Of a stretch of 64,000 bases of DNA, positions 16,977 to 24,650 are shown piece by piece. This DNA comes from Deltaproteobacteria bacterium (GTDB taxonomy: Bacteria; Desulfobacterota; Desulfuromonadia; Geobacterales; Pseudopelobacteraceae). Numbering within the stretch: position 1 is the stretch's first letter; every line of letters begins with the position of its first letter. The translations under genes and the position numbers were made by a program. The stretch is from NCBI GenBank assembly GCA_021780495.1, contig JAJXYO010000048.1, positions 1-64,000 on the forward strand. The letters run 5' to 3'. The notes under the pieces are model-generated. The model was not told the origin of the DNA. It saw only the letters and a program-made list of their open reading frames with translations, and made no database searches.

Positions 16977-18032
16977 TCATTGGGCTGTCCGGGCCCGGGC
17001 CTGGATCAGTTCGGCAATGATACTGACGGCGATCTCACTGGTTGTGGAGGCCTTGATGTTCAGGCCGATCGGGCAGTGCACTCGCTCCAGCGCCTCGGGC
17101 GGGAACCCTTCCTGCTCCAGCACCTTGAACAGCTCTTCCCGCTTGCGGTGGCTTCCCATCATGCCAATGTAGCCGGCGCCCGTCCGCAGGGCCTGGGCCA
17201 GCACGGTCTTGTCATGACGATGTCCGCGCGTGACGATCACCACATAGCTGTCGCCATCCAGTTCCGATCCGGCGAAGCATGCGTCGAAAGAGTCGAGCAC
17301 CTTGATGGAATCGGCCTTGGGGAAGCGTTCCCGGTTGGCGTATTCGCTGCGGTCATCCAGCACAACGGTCTGGAAGCCGACCATCTCCGCCAGCTGCGCC
17401 ACCTGTTGCGAGACGTGACCGGCCCCGTAGATGTGGACGGTGCTGGGGATGAAGCAGCGTTCAATGATGAACTGCTCATCGGCAATGGTCTCCAGCACCG
17501 GATAGGTCGAGCGGTAGGCCTTCTCGATCAGCATATCCAGCCATTGCTGCGGAAAAGGGAATTCGCCGCTCCGCGAACCATCCTCCAGAGCCAGGCAGCG
17601 CAGGGTCGGACGCTTCTCTGCTCCGGCCTTGCCGAGCGAGGCGACCAGATAGCATTTCTCCCCGGCTTGCAGGGCATCGCGCAAGCGGCGGAACATCCCG
17701 ATATTCTGCGCTGACGCCGGCAGATAATCCACCAGCAGCTTGACATTGCCGCCGCAGATCATCTGCATGCTGGCGGCGTCCGCACCCGAGAGATCGAATG
17801 ACAGGATCTCGGCCACGCCAGAGGTAAATACCCGGGCGCCTTTTTTCTGCGCGGCGGCCTCCAGCACCCCGCCCCCCACGGTGCCGATGGAGCTCCCATC
17901 GGAGCGGACCACCATCTTGGCACCCGCCAGACAGGGCGCCGAACCCGATTTACTGAGTACCGTTGCCAGTACCAGATCTTCTCCCTCGTCCTGCAGACCA
18001 CATACGGTCTGCGCCAGCCAACTCATCAGCAT
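16977..18032 (-). CDS. xdhC: XdhC/CoxI-family aldehyde oxidoreductase maturation factor
   Basis: Protein of 351 residues. The N-terminal XdhC/CoxI domain (GSAPCLAGAKMVV, TVGGGVLE, MICGG) is joined to a C-terminal Rossmann domain (VHIYGAGHVSQQVAQLA; YVVIVTRGHRHD; YIGMMGSHRKRE). XdhC binds molybdopterin cofactor and supports terminal sulfido-ligand insertion before the cofactor enters the hydroxylase. GGAG eight bases before ATG 18032 decides the start; the ATG lies inside the end of the ligase gene, giving overlap. Confidence 0.9.
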   Translation of the reverse strand: MLMSWLAQTVCGLQDEGEDLVLATVLSKSGSAPCLAGAKMVVRSDGSSIGTVGGGVLEAAAQKKGARVFTSGVAEILSFDLSGADAASMQMICGGNVKLLVDYLPASAQNIGMFRRLRDALQAGEKCYLVASLGKAGAEKRPTLRCLALEDGSRSGEFPFPQQWLDMLIEKAYRSTYPVLETIADEQFIIERCFIPSTVHIYGAGHVSQQVAQLAEMVGFQTVVLDDRSEYANRERFPKADSIKVLDSFDACFAGSELDGDSYVVIVTRGHRHDKTVLAQALRTGAGYIGMMGSHRKREELFKVLEQEGFPPEALERVHCPIGLNIKASTTSEIAVSIIAELIQARARTAQ

Positions 18033-19378
18033 TTCTTCTTCTCCCTGTAATCATGTAATGTTCGTTTGATACTGCTACTGCTCTGCCAGTTGCTGTCCGT
18101 CATCACGACCGGCGGAGCGATCCGGAGATAGTCTCCGGCCACAGCCTGCCGCAGGACCGGGATGCCCTCCAGCGCCGCTCGGACCGCGCGGCAGAGACCT
18201 GCTGACGCCCCGGCCCGGCTTAACAGGCTCACCTGCAGACAGTCCCGGTTGTGTTCCACCGTCACCGCCGCCCGGAAATTGAGCAGACCGGGCAGCGGAA
18301 ACAGGGCCTCATCCAACTCGGCCATGCCCAGCCGGCCGCCACTCGCCAGCTGCAAGCGGCCGGCCAGGCGGCCCGTGACCCTGGCGAGACGCTTCAGAAC
18401 GGTTCCGCACGGGCAGGGTTGCGGAATAAAGCGGGACAGATCGCCGGAGCGGTAGCGGATCAGCGGCATCCCGACCCGGGTCAGGGTGGTAAAGACGACC
18501 TCGCCCGGCTCCCCGTCCGGCAGCGGCCGGCCGCTGACCGGGTCGATGATCTCGACATACAGGTCCGCCTCCCGCAGGTGGCCGCCGTTGCGCGCCCGGC
18601 AGTCAACCGCCCCACCCAGCCCCATCTCGGTCATGCCGTAATGGTTGAAGACCGGGCAGCCCCAGGCGCGCTCGATCTCCCGCACGATGGCCGCGGGTAC
18701 ATGGTCGGCGCTCAGCAGGACGCTCTTGATCCTGCCAGGCGGGATAGTCGCCGCATCCGCATGCCGTACCAGTCCGAGCAGCTGCACCGGCAGACCGACC
18801 AGACAATCGATCTCCTCCACGATGATCTGGTGAATCGCGGCAGACTCGTCCCGGACAATGCCATGCAGGATGCCCTGGGCTCCCAGGCGCTCCAGTCCCT
18901 GCAGCAGCAGATCGCCGACGCTGCCGGGCAGTTCACCCGGCATCAGGATCAGCACCCGTTCGCCCGGCGCGACCAGGGTGGTCATGCCGTGGTGGAAAAA
19001 ATCCACGGTCAGCTCCAGCTCCTGCCGGGTAAAGTGCAGGCGTTTGGCCGCGTTGGTGGTTCCGGAGCTGCACAGGGTCACCACCCGCTCGATCTCCCCC
19101 TGGGAAACGCACAGGAAACGGAGGTCATGCGCCAGGATATCGGCCGGAGTCGTAAAGGGCAGCGCGGAGATATCCTCCAGGCTGCGCAGGCCTGTGTCGA
19201 CGATCCCGGCCAGTTGCCGCTGATAGAAGGGGCTGTGGCTGCGGGCATGCTCAACGGTTGCCCGCAACCTGCCCAGCTGATAGTCTTCAAGCCTGGACCT
19301 GGTCAGCGGCTCGTTCGGCGCTCCGGTAACTGACGGGGCAATTTTCGAACAGATCCATGCGTCGAGCGGCGTCAGCAC
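18026..19378 (-). CDS. AMP-dependent ligase, PaaK-like (DVU_1553-like)
   Basis: Adenylate-forming enzyme of 450 residues related to phenylacetate-CoA ligase. The phosphate-binding loop (TLCSSGTTNAAKR, about residues 100-112), the core motif FNHYGMTEMGLGG and YRSGDLSRF are all present. It would activate a carboxylate as an acyl-adenylate. Which substrate is used in aldehyde oxidoreductase maturation is not known to me. The start is a GTG at 19378 embedded in the end of the radical SAM gene. Confidence 0.85.
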   Translation of the reverse strand: MLTPLDAWICSKIAPSVTGAPNEPLTRSRLEDYQLGRLRATVEHARSHSPFYQRQLAGIVDTGLRSLEDISALPFTTPADILAHDLRFLCVSQGEIERVVTLCSSGTTNAAKRLHFTRQELELTVDFFHHGMTTLVAPGERVLILMPGELPGSVGDLLLQGLERLGAQGILHGIVRDESAAIHQIIVEEIDCLVGLPVQLLGLVRHADAATIPPGRIKSVLLSADHVPAAIVREIERAWGCPVFNHYGMTEMGLGGAVDCRARNGGHLREADLYVEIIDPVSGRPLPDGEPGEVVFTTLTRVGMPLIRYRSGDLSRFIPQPCPCGTVLKRLARVTGRLAGRLQLASGGRLGMAELDEALFPLPGLLNFRAAVTVEHNRDCLQVSLLSRAGASAGLCRAVRAALEGIPVLRQAVAGDYLRIAPPVVMTDSNWQSSSSIKRTLHDYREKKKC

Positions 19379-20712
19379 GCGTTACCCCGATGTAGCGGCT
19401 GACCATCGGCGGAGGTCAGGTTGTAGAGGCAGAACGGGATCATCCTGCCATCCGGCGCCACCACGTGGATACAGCACTCCTGGACCCGCTCCAGGTCCAG
19501 ATTCCAGACATCCTGGAAGGCCATGGCCGACACGGCAAAGGTGTTGCTGTGATGGTTTTCCAGAAAGGCGTCCAGGCTGTTGGCTGGGCAGCAGCTGCTG
19601 GCGGGCGCCGGAGCGGACCATTGCCGGGCCACGTAGGCGACCGCCCGCCCGGTCCCGGCGTTCTCCGTGGCACACTCGGCCGCGGCTGCGGTCAGAGACC
19701 GGAGCCCGCCATCCGGGAGCCGCAGGAAGTTGCCGTGAAACGAGCAGAGCGGATGCTCGCAGCCTGGCGGACAAAAGTGCTCTGTCCGCATCAAGCCGCT
19801 CGTCTGCTCCTCGATGGCCCGCATCAGATCCGGCAGGGTGAAACGGTCGCCGGCTGCGGGCGCACCGGGATGGCGGCCGAAGTAGCTGGCGGGCTGGAAA
19901 TGGACCCCCCGCACACCGGGCGCCAGCTCCAGCGCCAGCCGCAGGATGGCGCCGATATCTTCCGTGTTGACCCCCGCTACGATGGTCGGGACCAGCACCA
20001 CCCCCAGGCCTGCGGCCGCGCAGTTCTCGATGGCCGTGAGTTTTTCCGCCAGCAGGGCGCGGCCGCGAATCGCCCGGTAGATCGAGTCGTCGCTGCCATC
20101 GAACTGGAGGAAGACGGAGAAGAGTCCGGCCCGCTTCAGCTCAACGGCATAGGCCGGATCAGCGGCCAGACGCAGGCCGTTGCTGTTGAGCTGGATGAAG
20201 GGGAACCCCAGCTCGCGCCCCAGGGCGATGACGGCCGGCAGGTCGTCGCGGAGCGTCGCTTCACCGCCGGAGAGCTGGACGATGTTGTGCGGGCCGCTCC
20301 GCTCCAGCGCAATCCGGTACCACTGTTCAATGGCCGCCAGCGGCGGATCCTGCCCGGCCGGGGAACCGGCGGCAGCAAAACAATACGGGCAGGCCAGGTT
20401 GCAGCGTCCGGTCACCTCGATCAGGACCGTGCAGGACTGCTGCCGGTGCCCGGGACAGATGCCGCAGTCGAACGGGCAGCCGCGCGCTTGTGATGCCAGG
20501 TGCGTGCCAACCCGGACAGTTTTTTTGGGTCGCGACCAGCCGGAAATCTCAGGCTGCCCCCGCCAGACCGGGGTCCGGAACTCTCCGTGCTCGGGACAGC
20601 TCTTGACGAGCACGACATCCGCGCCTTCCAAGCGCCGCTCGGCCGGGATCCGGGTCAGACAGTGGGGACAGAGACTCTCGGTGGCTTGATTATTTCCCGA
20701 CCGCAACGTCAT
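19372..20712 (-). CDS. radical SAM protein, TrsS / COG1964-like
   Basis: Radical SAM enzyme of 446 residues. It has an N-terminal zinc-ribbon-like CPHC (residues 15-18), CPEHG, then GCPFDCGICPGH (about 79-89) and the cluster motif C104-x3-C108-x2-C111 (RCNLACPYC). LSGGEATLRDD and a C-terminal Cys-rich region (CPPGCEHPLCSFH) follow. The layout equals the COG1964 family that includes tetraether lipid synthase and the TrsS proteins of aldehyde oxidoreductase islands. Some TrsS proteins contain selenocysteine; here no in-frame TGA is needed. ATG 20712 is only two bases from GGAGGG; a TTG at 20706 has better spacing. Confidence 0.85.
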   Translation of the reverse strand: MTLRSGNNQATESLCPHCLTRIPAERRLEGADVVLVKSCPEHGEFRTPVWRGQPEISGWSRPKKTVRVGTHLASQARGCPFDCGICPGHRQQSCTVLIEVTGRCNLACPYCFAAAGSPAGQDPPLAAIEQWYRIALERSGPHNIVQLSGGEATLRDDLPAVIALGRELGFPFIQLNSNGLRLAADPAYAVELKRAGLFSVFLQFDGSDDSIYRAIRGRALLAEKLTAIENCAAAGLGVVLVPTIVAGVNTEDIGAILRLALELAPGVRGVHFQPASYFGRHPGAPAAGDRFTLPDLMRAIEEQTSGLMRTEHFCPPGCEHPLCSFHGNFLRLPDGGLRSLTAAAAECATENAGTGRAVAYVARQWSAPAPASSCCPANSLDAFLENHHSNTFAVSAMAFQDVWNLDLERVQECCIHVVAPDGRMIPFCLYNLTSADGQPLHRGNAC

Positions 20713-21130
20713 ACCCTCCGGCAATCAGCAGCTCCAGCACCTTGGTGTAGGTTTCGGCGACAATAGCGCCGCAACGCTGGCGCATTTCGCTACGGTCGCC
20801 GACGATCGTTTCACAGGTGGTGTCACCGTAACGCTCCCCATAGGTTTGGGAGAACCACTCGCCAAGATCCCGCAGCATGTACTGGAGCCCCTCATCCTGG
20901 TATTCATCGTCAACCCCCTTGCCGGCATACAGGCTGAGCAGGCAGGCGGCGCCGGTCAGGGTGCCGCACGGACCGCTTGCGAAGCCGCAGCCGTTGGCCA
21001 GTCCGCCCATGGCCCGGATCAGGTCGGGATTTTCCTTCCCCTGGGCCTCCAGCCCCAGGATCAACAGGATCTGGCTGCAATAATAGCCCTGATAGGACAA
21101 TTCCATCATCCGCAACTGGGTCTGATCCAT
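20690..21130 (-). CDS. C-GCAxxG-C-C family protein (DVU_1555-like)
   Basis: Protein of 146 residues with conserved Cys in YYCSQ, NGCGFASGPCGTLTGAA and later single cysteines (TTCETIV, RCGAIV), the signature of the C_GCAxxG_C_C redox family, which is presumed to bind a metal or cluster. GAGGAGA lies seven bases before ATG 21130. It overlaps the following radical SAM gene and is separated from the methyltransferase by a repeat-filled gap. Confidence 0.88.
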   Translation of the reverse strand: MDQTQLRMMELSYQGYYCSQILLILGLEAQGKENPDLIRAMGGLANGCGFASGPCGTLTGAACLLSLYAGKGVDDEYQDEGLQYMLRDLGEWFSQTYGERYGDTTCETIVGDRSEMRQRCGAIVAETYTKVLELLIAGGYDVAVGK

Positions 21131-21164
21131 GTTTCAATCTCCTCTAATATTGCCGACACCCGCC

Positions 21165-21256
21165 TCAATCTTAACCCCACCTGTCCTCCCCTTAGACAAA
21201 GGGGAGGGACGCGCGTGCACTCTCCCCCTCTTAAGTTAAGAGGGGGCCGGGGGGAG
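21165..21256. repeat. intercistronic palindromic repeats
   Basis: Two adjacent inverted repeats (CCTCCCCTTAG/CAAAGGGGAGG and CTCCCCCTCTTAA/TTAAGAGGGGG) between two island genes. They resemble the dyads at 21925, 24553 and 27525 and would form strong hairpins in the message. Confidence 0.7.
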
Positions 21257-21913
21257 TTACTGTTTACGCGCCACCAGCAGATAGTATCCCGGCCGCTGCC
21301 CGGCGCTGTTCGCAGCACAGCACAACCCCTCCAGGGAGCCGCCTGCCAGGATCAGGCGTGCCGCTAGTTCTTTCAACAGCGGGGTGTGGTCCTCCCAGAG
21401 GAGGGTCGCGAAGCCGTGTGTGGAGAGCCATTCTTCAACCGTTACGCGAGACACCGCCCCCTGGAGAGAACTGTCCGCCCCGTCCCTGCTGTACATATCG
21501 CTCAGGATCAGGTAGCCGCCGTGGCGCAACACCCGCTGGAACTCCGTCAGCGCCCTGCGAGGCTCCTCCAGCAGCGAAAGCACGCATTCGCAGAGGATGC
21601 CGTCCTGGCTCGCATCGGCAAACGGCAACGCCTCGGCCGTGGCCACAGCCAACAACAGGGCGGGGTTGCGATTCAGCCCCTCGGCGACCAGCACCGGGGA
21701 GCAATCCACCCCGCAGACCGCAAAGCCGTAGCGGCTGGACAGGTGTTCGACACTGACCCCGGGGCCGCAGCCCGCGTCGAGCAGCTGCGCTCCGGGGGCG
21801 AGGCTGCAGACAGCAAGCGCCCGGTCGGTCAGGGTCAGGCCGCCCGGCCGGATCGTTGGGCCGGTGACCGCACGCAGCGGGCCTGATTCGTAAGGATATT
21901 GGGTAGAGGGCAC
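21257..21913 (-). CDS. class I SAM-dependent methyltransferase (DVU_1556-like)
   Basis: Protein of about 218 residues with motif I LLDAGCGPGVS (about residues 44-54), an acidic post-I (CGVDCSPV), LPFADASQDGILCECVLSLLEEP and VLRHGGYLILSDMY. The open frame extends to 21970, but its first 19 codons are encoded by a palindromic repeat, so I prefer the GTG at 21913; a TTG at 21919 is possible. It is part of the aldehyde oxidoreductase island; the methyl acceptor is unknown. Confidence 0.8.
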   Translation of the reverse strand: MPSTQYPYESGPLRAVTGPTIRPGGLTLTDRALAVCSLAPGAQLLDAGCGPGVSVEHLSSRYGFAVCGVDCSPVLVAEGLNRNPALLLAVATAEALPFADASQDGILCECVLSLLEEPRRALTEFQRVLRHGGYLILSDMYSRDGADSSLQGAVSRVTVEEWLSTHGFATLLWEDHTPLLKELAARLILAGGSLEGLCCAANSAGQRPGYYLLVARKQ

Positions 21914-21924
21914 CGTCAAAAGCA

Positions 21925-21962
21925 AATCCCCCTCAATCCCCCTTTGCAAAGGGGGAGGTTTA
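21925..21962. repeat. palindromic repeat at methyltransferase start
   Basis: Inverted repeat CCCCCTTTGCAAAGGGGG with flanking AATCCCCCTC. It lies between the redox protein gene and the methyltransferase start and provides the upstream region in which a ribosome binding site would be expected. Confidence 0.65.
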
Positions 21963-21970
21963 AACCGCAC

Positions 21971-22174
21971 CTACTTGTCCTCAAGGATCCGCTCCGCATC
22001 GGCCATCTTGCCGGTCGCCAGCTCCTCGGAGACCAGGACCAGTCCGCAGTTGCGGCAGGCGGGCAGGTCGACTTCGAAATTGCCCTTCATGTAGGTAAAA
22101 CCGACTTTCATCATCTCAAGCTCTCCACCGCAGGCGGCGCAGATCCACCCCTGGGCTTCTCCCGGCAGGTTCAT
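21971..22174 (-). CDS. small redox/zinc-ribbon protein (DVU_1557-like)
   Basis: Protein of 67 residues with two CxxC knuckles (CAACGG at residue 12, CRNCGL at residue 40), fitting a rubredoxin-like or zinc-ribbon fold. The ATG overlaps the stop of the large Fe-S oxidoreductase (ATGA), indicating tight coupling and possibly an electron carrier for it. Confidence 0.8.
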   Translation of the reverse strand: MNLPGEAQGWICAACGGELEMMKVGFTYMKGNFEVDLPACRNCGLVLVSEELATGKMADAERILEDK

Positions 22175-24534
22175 TTCTTGACCCCCACTATTTTCATACG
22201 ATGGCAGTAGGCATTATGGACCTGGAAGCGGTTGTCTGCCGGGGTATAGTCGACCCAGAAGGTGACGTTTCCCGACTGGAGGCAGGCCCGGTACTGCCCG
22301 CTCGCGCTGTTTCTCAGCCGCTGACCGCTGCGCTCGGCATGGTCGATCACGGTGCGGACGTCTCCCTCCAGGATTCGCCGTTCATCGATCCGGCGACTCA
22401 CTTCGGGGGTCATCTCCAGCAGGATGTTCGCGTACGGTTCCACGATATCTTCTCCCTTCCCGCCCAGCTCCCGGAGGAGTTCCTGCTTGACCCTGGCGCG
22501 ATTCGTGCGGCGCTGGCTCCAGGAGATCCAGCCGCGGGCCGCCGGGTCCCCTCCCGCTACGGTCGGGAAGATGAGTTCGATCAGGTGGCTGACCCGCTTG
22601 CCGGCACCGGCCAGCTTGTCGCGGCACATGGCGCAGTAGGCCAGGTAGTCGTGCCCGCTGACGGTCGTGTGATAGTATTTGCCTGGATCGGCGGTTTTTG
22701 TCGAGGCTCGGCGGTCGATCACGTCCTTGGCAAGCTTTGGGTTGGCATTGTACATCAGTCCGCCGTAGCCGCAGCACTCAGGTTTGTCGCCACTCAGGGG
22801 GAGTTCCTCGATGGTCATCCCGATGGCGCCTGCAATGCGCCGGACGCTCCCCTGGGTCTCCGGGTCGTGACGGGTGATGCAGGGGTCGGCGACGGCGACC
22901 GTTGTTCCCGTTGCCGCGCAGGCATCAACGGGCAGTCCTGTCTCTTCCAGGACCCGCCAGAGCGAGACCGCCTCCATGCCGGGGATCTGCTCCCGGAAGA
23001 GGCTCAGGCAGGTGGAGCAGGCGGTGATCACCCGGGGGCTCCCCAGCTGTTCCCATTGGGTGCGGAGCGCGTCCATGGTCTCCCGGAACAGGTCATCGCG
23101 CCCAGCCCAGTAGGCAGGGGCGCCGCAGCAGCCCAGCATGACCCCGACCCCGCCGGTCAACCGTTCCTGCAGGAAGCGGTACGAGGAGATGACCTCGCCG
23201 GGTGAGGTGGCGCACAGTTGGCAACTGGGGAAATAGAGCCAGGCGCTGCCCTCCGTTCCCGGCTGGTGGTGGCTGAAGGCGAACTGCTCCCCGTTGCTGT
23301 GGGCCATGTCTGTAAGGGCAAACTCGTGGAAGGAGAGCGGCATGAACTTCTGCTCGTTCATGGCCCGGCGGGCCTGCAGGCAGAGGTCCCCCATGTTGAA
23401 CGCATTCGGGCAGACGGTCTCGCAGAGGCCGCAGGTGCTGCAGGAATTGACGAACTGGTTCTTGGTGTGGGCCGCGCCGTAGATGACCTGCTCGTTGTTG
23501 AAGATCTGGCGGGCATATTTTTTTGGGTAGGCCTGGTAGCGCTCCAGGTAGAGGCAGACCTTGACGCATTCCATGCACTCGCACTGGATGCAGCGCCCCG
23601 CCTCCGCCAGCGCCTCTTCGTTGCTGAACCCCGCCTCGGCGTCCTTCGGCTGTACTCGGGGAATGGGGTCAATCCCGGCAATGCTGGTAAAGAGCCTGGT
23701 CTGGAACGGTCCATCATTCTCCCGGCCGGCCCCCATATTGGCCTTCTGGATAAAACGCTCGATGGAGAGGCTCCCCTTGCGCCCCTGGATGGTCTCGTTA
23801 ATGGGAGAATAGGCACCGATGCAGCGGGTCCCACCGCCGGCATAAACCCCCTCCCGGTCTGTGGCGCCGCTGGCGGCATCGATGGTGATCTCCCCGGCGT
23901 CGTCCAGCTTCAGCGGCAGGTTGCACCCTGCGACGGCCTCCCGGTCGATGAAAACGGCATCAAACTCCCGGCAGATATCTTCGAACACCGTCGCATCGAG
24001 GGCCTGACCCAGCCGGCAATCGGCCTTCAGGGTATCCAGGACCGCCAACTCCTCGTCGATGATCTCTTGCGGCAGGGTGTTCCCGGGGAACTCCCGCAGC
24101 GAGCCGCCGAGTTCATGGCTGCGCTCGAAGATCGTAACCCCGAACCCTTTTCTGAGCAGATCCCAGGCAGCGGTCAGGCCTGCGAGGCCGCCACCCAGAA
24201 TCGCTATTGTCTGTCCCCTGCGGGGGAGCAATTGAACCCGCACCTTGCCGGTGGCTCGTTCCACGCAGTTACGTTCGAGCAGGCCGATGGCAATCGGCGC
24301 TTCCACCTCTCCCCGTTTGCACTTCAGCTCGCAGGGGTGGTCGCAGATCCGGCCCAGGATGCCGGGGAACGGCATGGTCTTGGCCAGCACCTTGAAGGCG
24401 GCCTCATGGTCACCGCGCCCCATCTCCTTCACGAACAGCCGGGCATCGATATGGATCGGACAGGCCGCCGTGCACTCGGGAGGTTCTTCCTGGATGCATT
24501 TCTGTTCCCATTCCCGCAGGTTGTCCTGTTTCAT
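22171..24534 (-). CDS. pyridine nucleotide-disulfide oxidoreductase with Fe-S and CCG domains (DVU_1558-like)
   Basis: Large protein of 787 residues. The N-terminus is GltD-like (CTAACPIHIDARLF; ICDHPCELKCKRGEVEAPI). An FAD-binding fold follows (AILGGGLAGLTAAWDLL, about residues 110-125). Next come a dicluster ferredoxin region (CIQCECMECVKVC; CSTCGLCETVCP) and two HdrB/GlpC-like CCG segments (GCCGAPAYWAG; CCGYGGLMYNANP). It probably takes electrons from the aldehyde oxidoreductase to NAD(P) or a quinone/ferredoxin pool. ATG 24534 has GGAG ten bases upstream; the frame upstream begins inside a repeat. Confidence 0.88.
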   Translation of the reverse strand: MKQDNLREWEQKCIQEEPPECTAACPIHIDARLFVKEMGRGDHEAAFKVLAKTMPFPGILGRICDHPCELKCKRGEVEAPIAIGLLERNCVERATGKVRVQLLPRRGQTIAILGGGLAGLTAAWDLLRKGFGVTIFERSHELGGSLREFPGNTLPQEIIDEELAVLDTLKADCRLGQALDATVFEDICREFDAVFIDREAVAGCNLPLKLDDAGEITIDAASGATDREGVYAGGGTRCIGAYSPINETIQGRKGSLSIERFIQKANMGAGRENDGPFQTRLFTSIAGIDPIPRVQPKDAEAGFSNEEALAEAGRCIQCECMECVKVCLYLERYQAYPKKYARQIFNNEQVIYGAAHTKNQFVNSCSTCGLCETVCPNAFNMGDLCLQARRAMNEQKFMPLSFHEFALTDMAHSNGEQFAFSHHQPGTEGSAWLYFPSCQLCATSPGEVISSYRFLQERLTGGVGVMLGCCGAPAYWAGRDDLFRETMDALRTQWEQLGSPRVITACSTCLSLFREQIPGMEAVSLWRVLEETGLPVDACAATGTTVAVADPCITRHDPETQGSVRRIAGAIGMTIEELPLSGDKPECCGYGGLMYNANPKLAKDVIDRRASTKTADPGKYYHTTVSGHDYLAYCAMCRDKLAGAGKRVSHLIELIFPTVAGGDPAARGWISWSQRRTNRARVKQELLRELGGKGEDIVEPYANILLEMTPEVSRRIDERRILEGDVRTVIDHAERSGQRLRNSASGQYRACLQSGNVTFWVDYTPADNRFQVHNAYCHRMKIVGVKK

Positions 24535-24552
24535 GATTGGTGTACTCCAAAA

Positions 24553-24640
24553 CAACCACCCCCCAGCCCCCTCCTTAAAGGAAGGAGGGGGAGCATTTAA
24601 AGCTCCCCTCCTATTTTAGGAGGGGTTGGGGGTGGTAAGG
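24553..24640. repeat. compound palindromic repeat between mop and oxidoreductase gene
   Basis: Outer arms ACCACCCCCCAGCCCC / GGGGTTGGGGGTGGT enclose two smaller inverted repeats (CCCTCCTT/AAGGAGGG and CTCCCCTCC/GGAGGGG), giving a cruciform-like structure. Very similar in layout to 27525-27616. Confidence 0.8.
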
Positions 24641-24650
24641 TTCTAACTTC

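Noticed and set aside
19372-20712. Selenoprotein version of the radical SAM protein
   Set aside because: The frame is complete without in-frame TGA and no SECIS-like element is needed.
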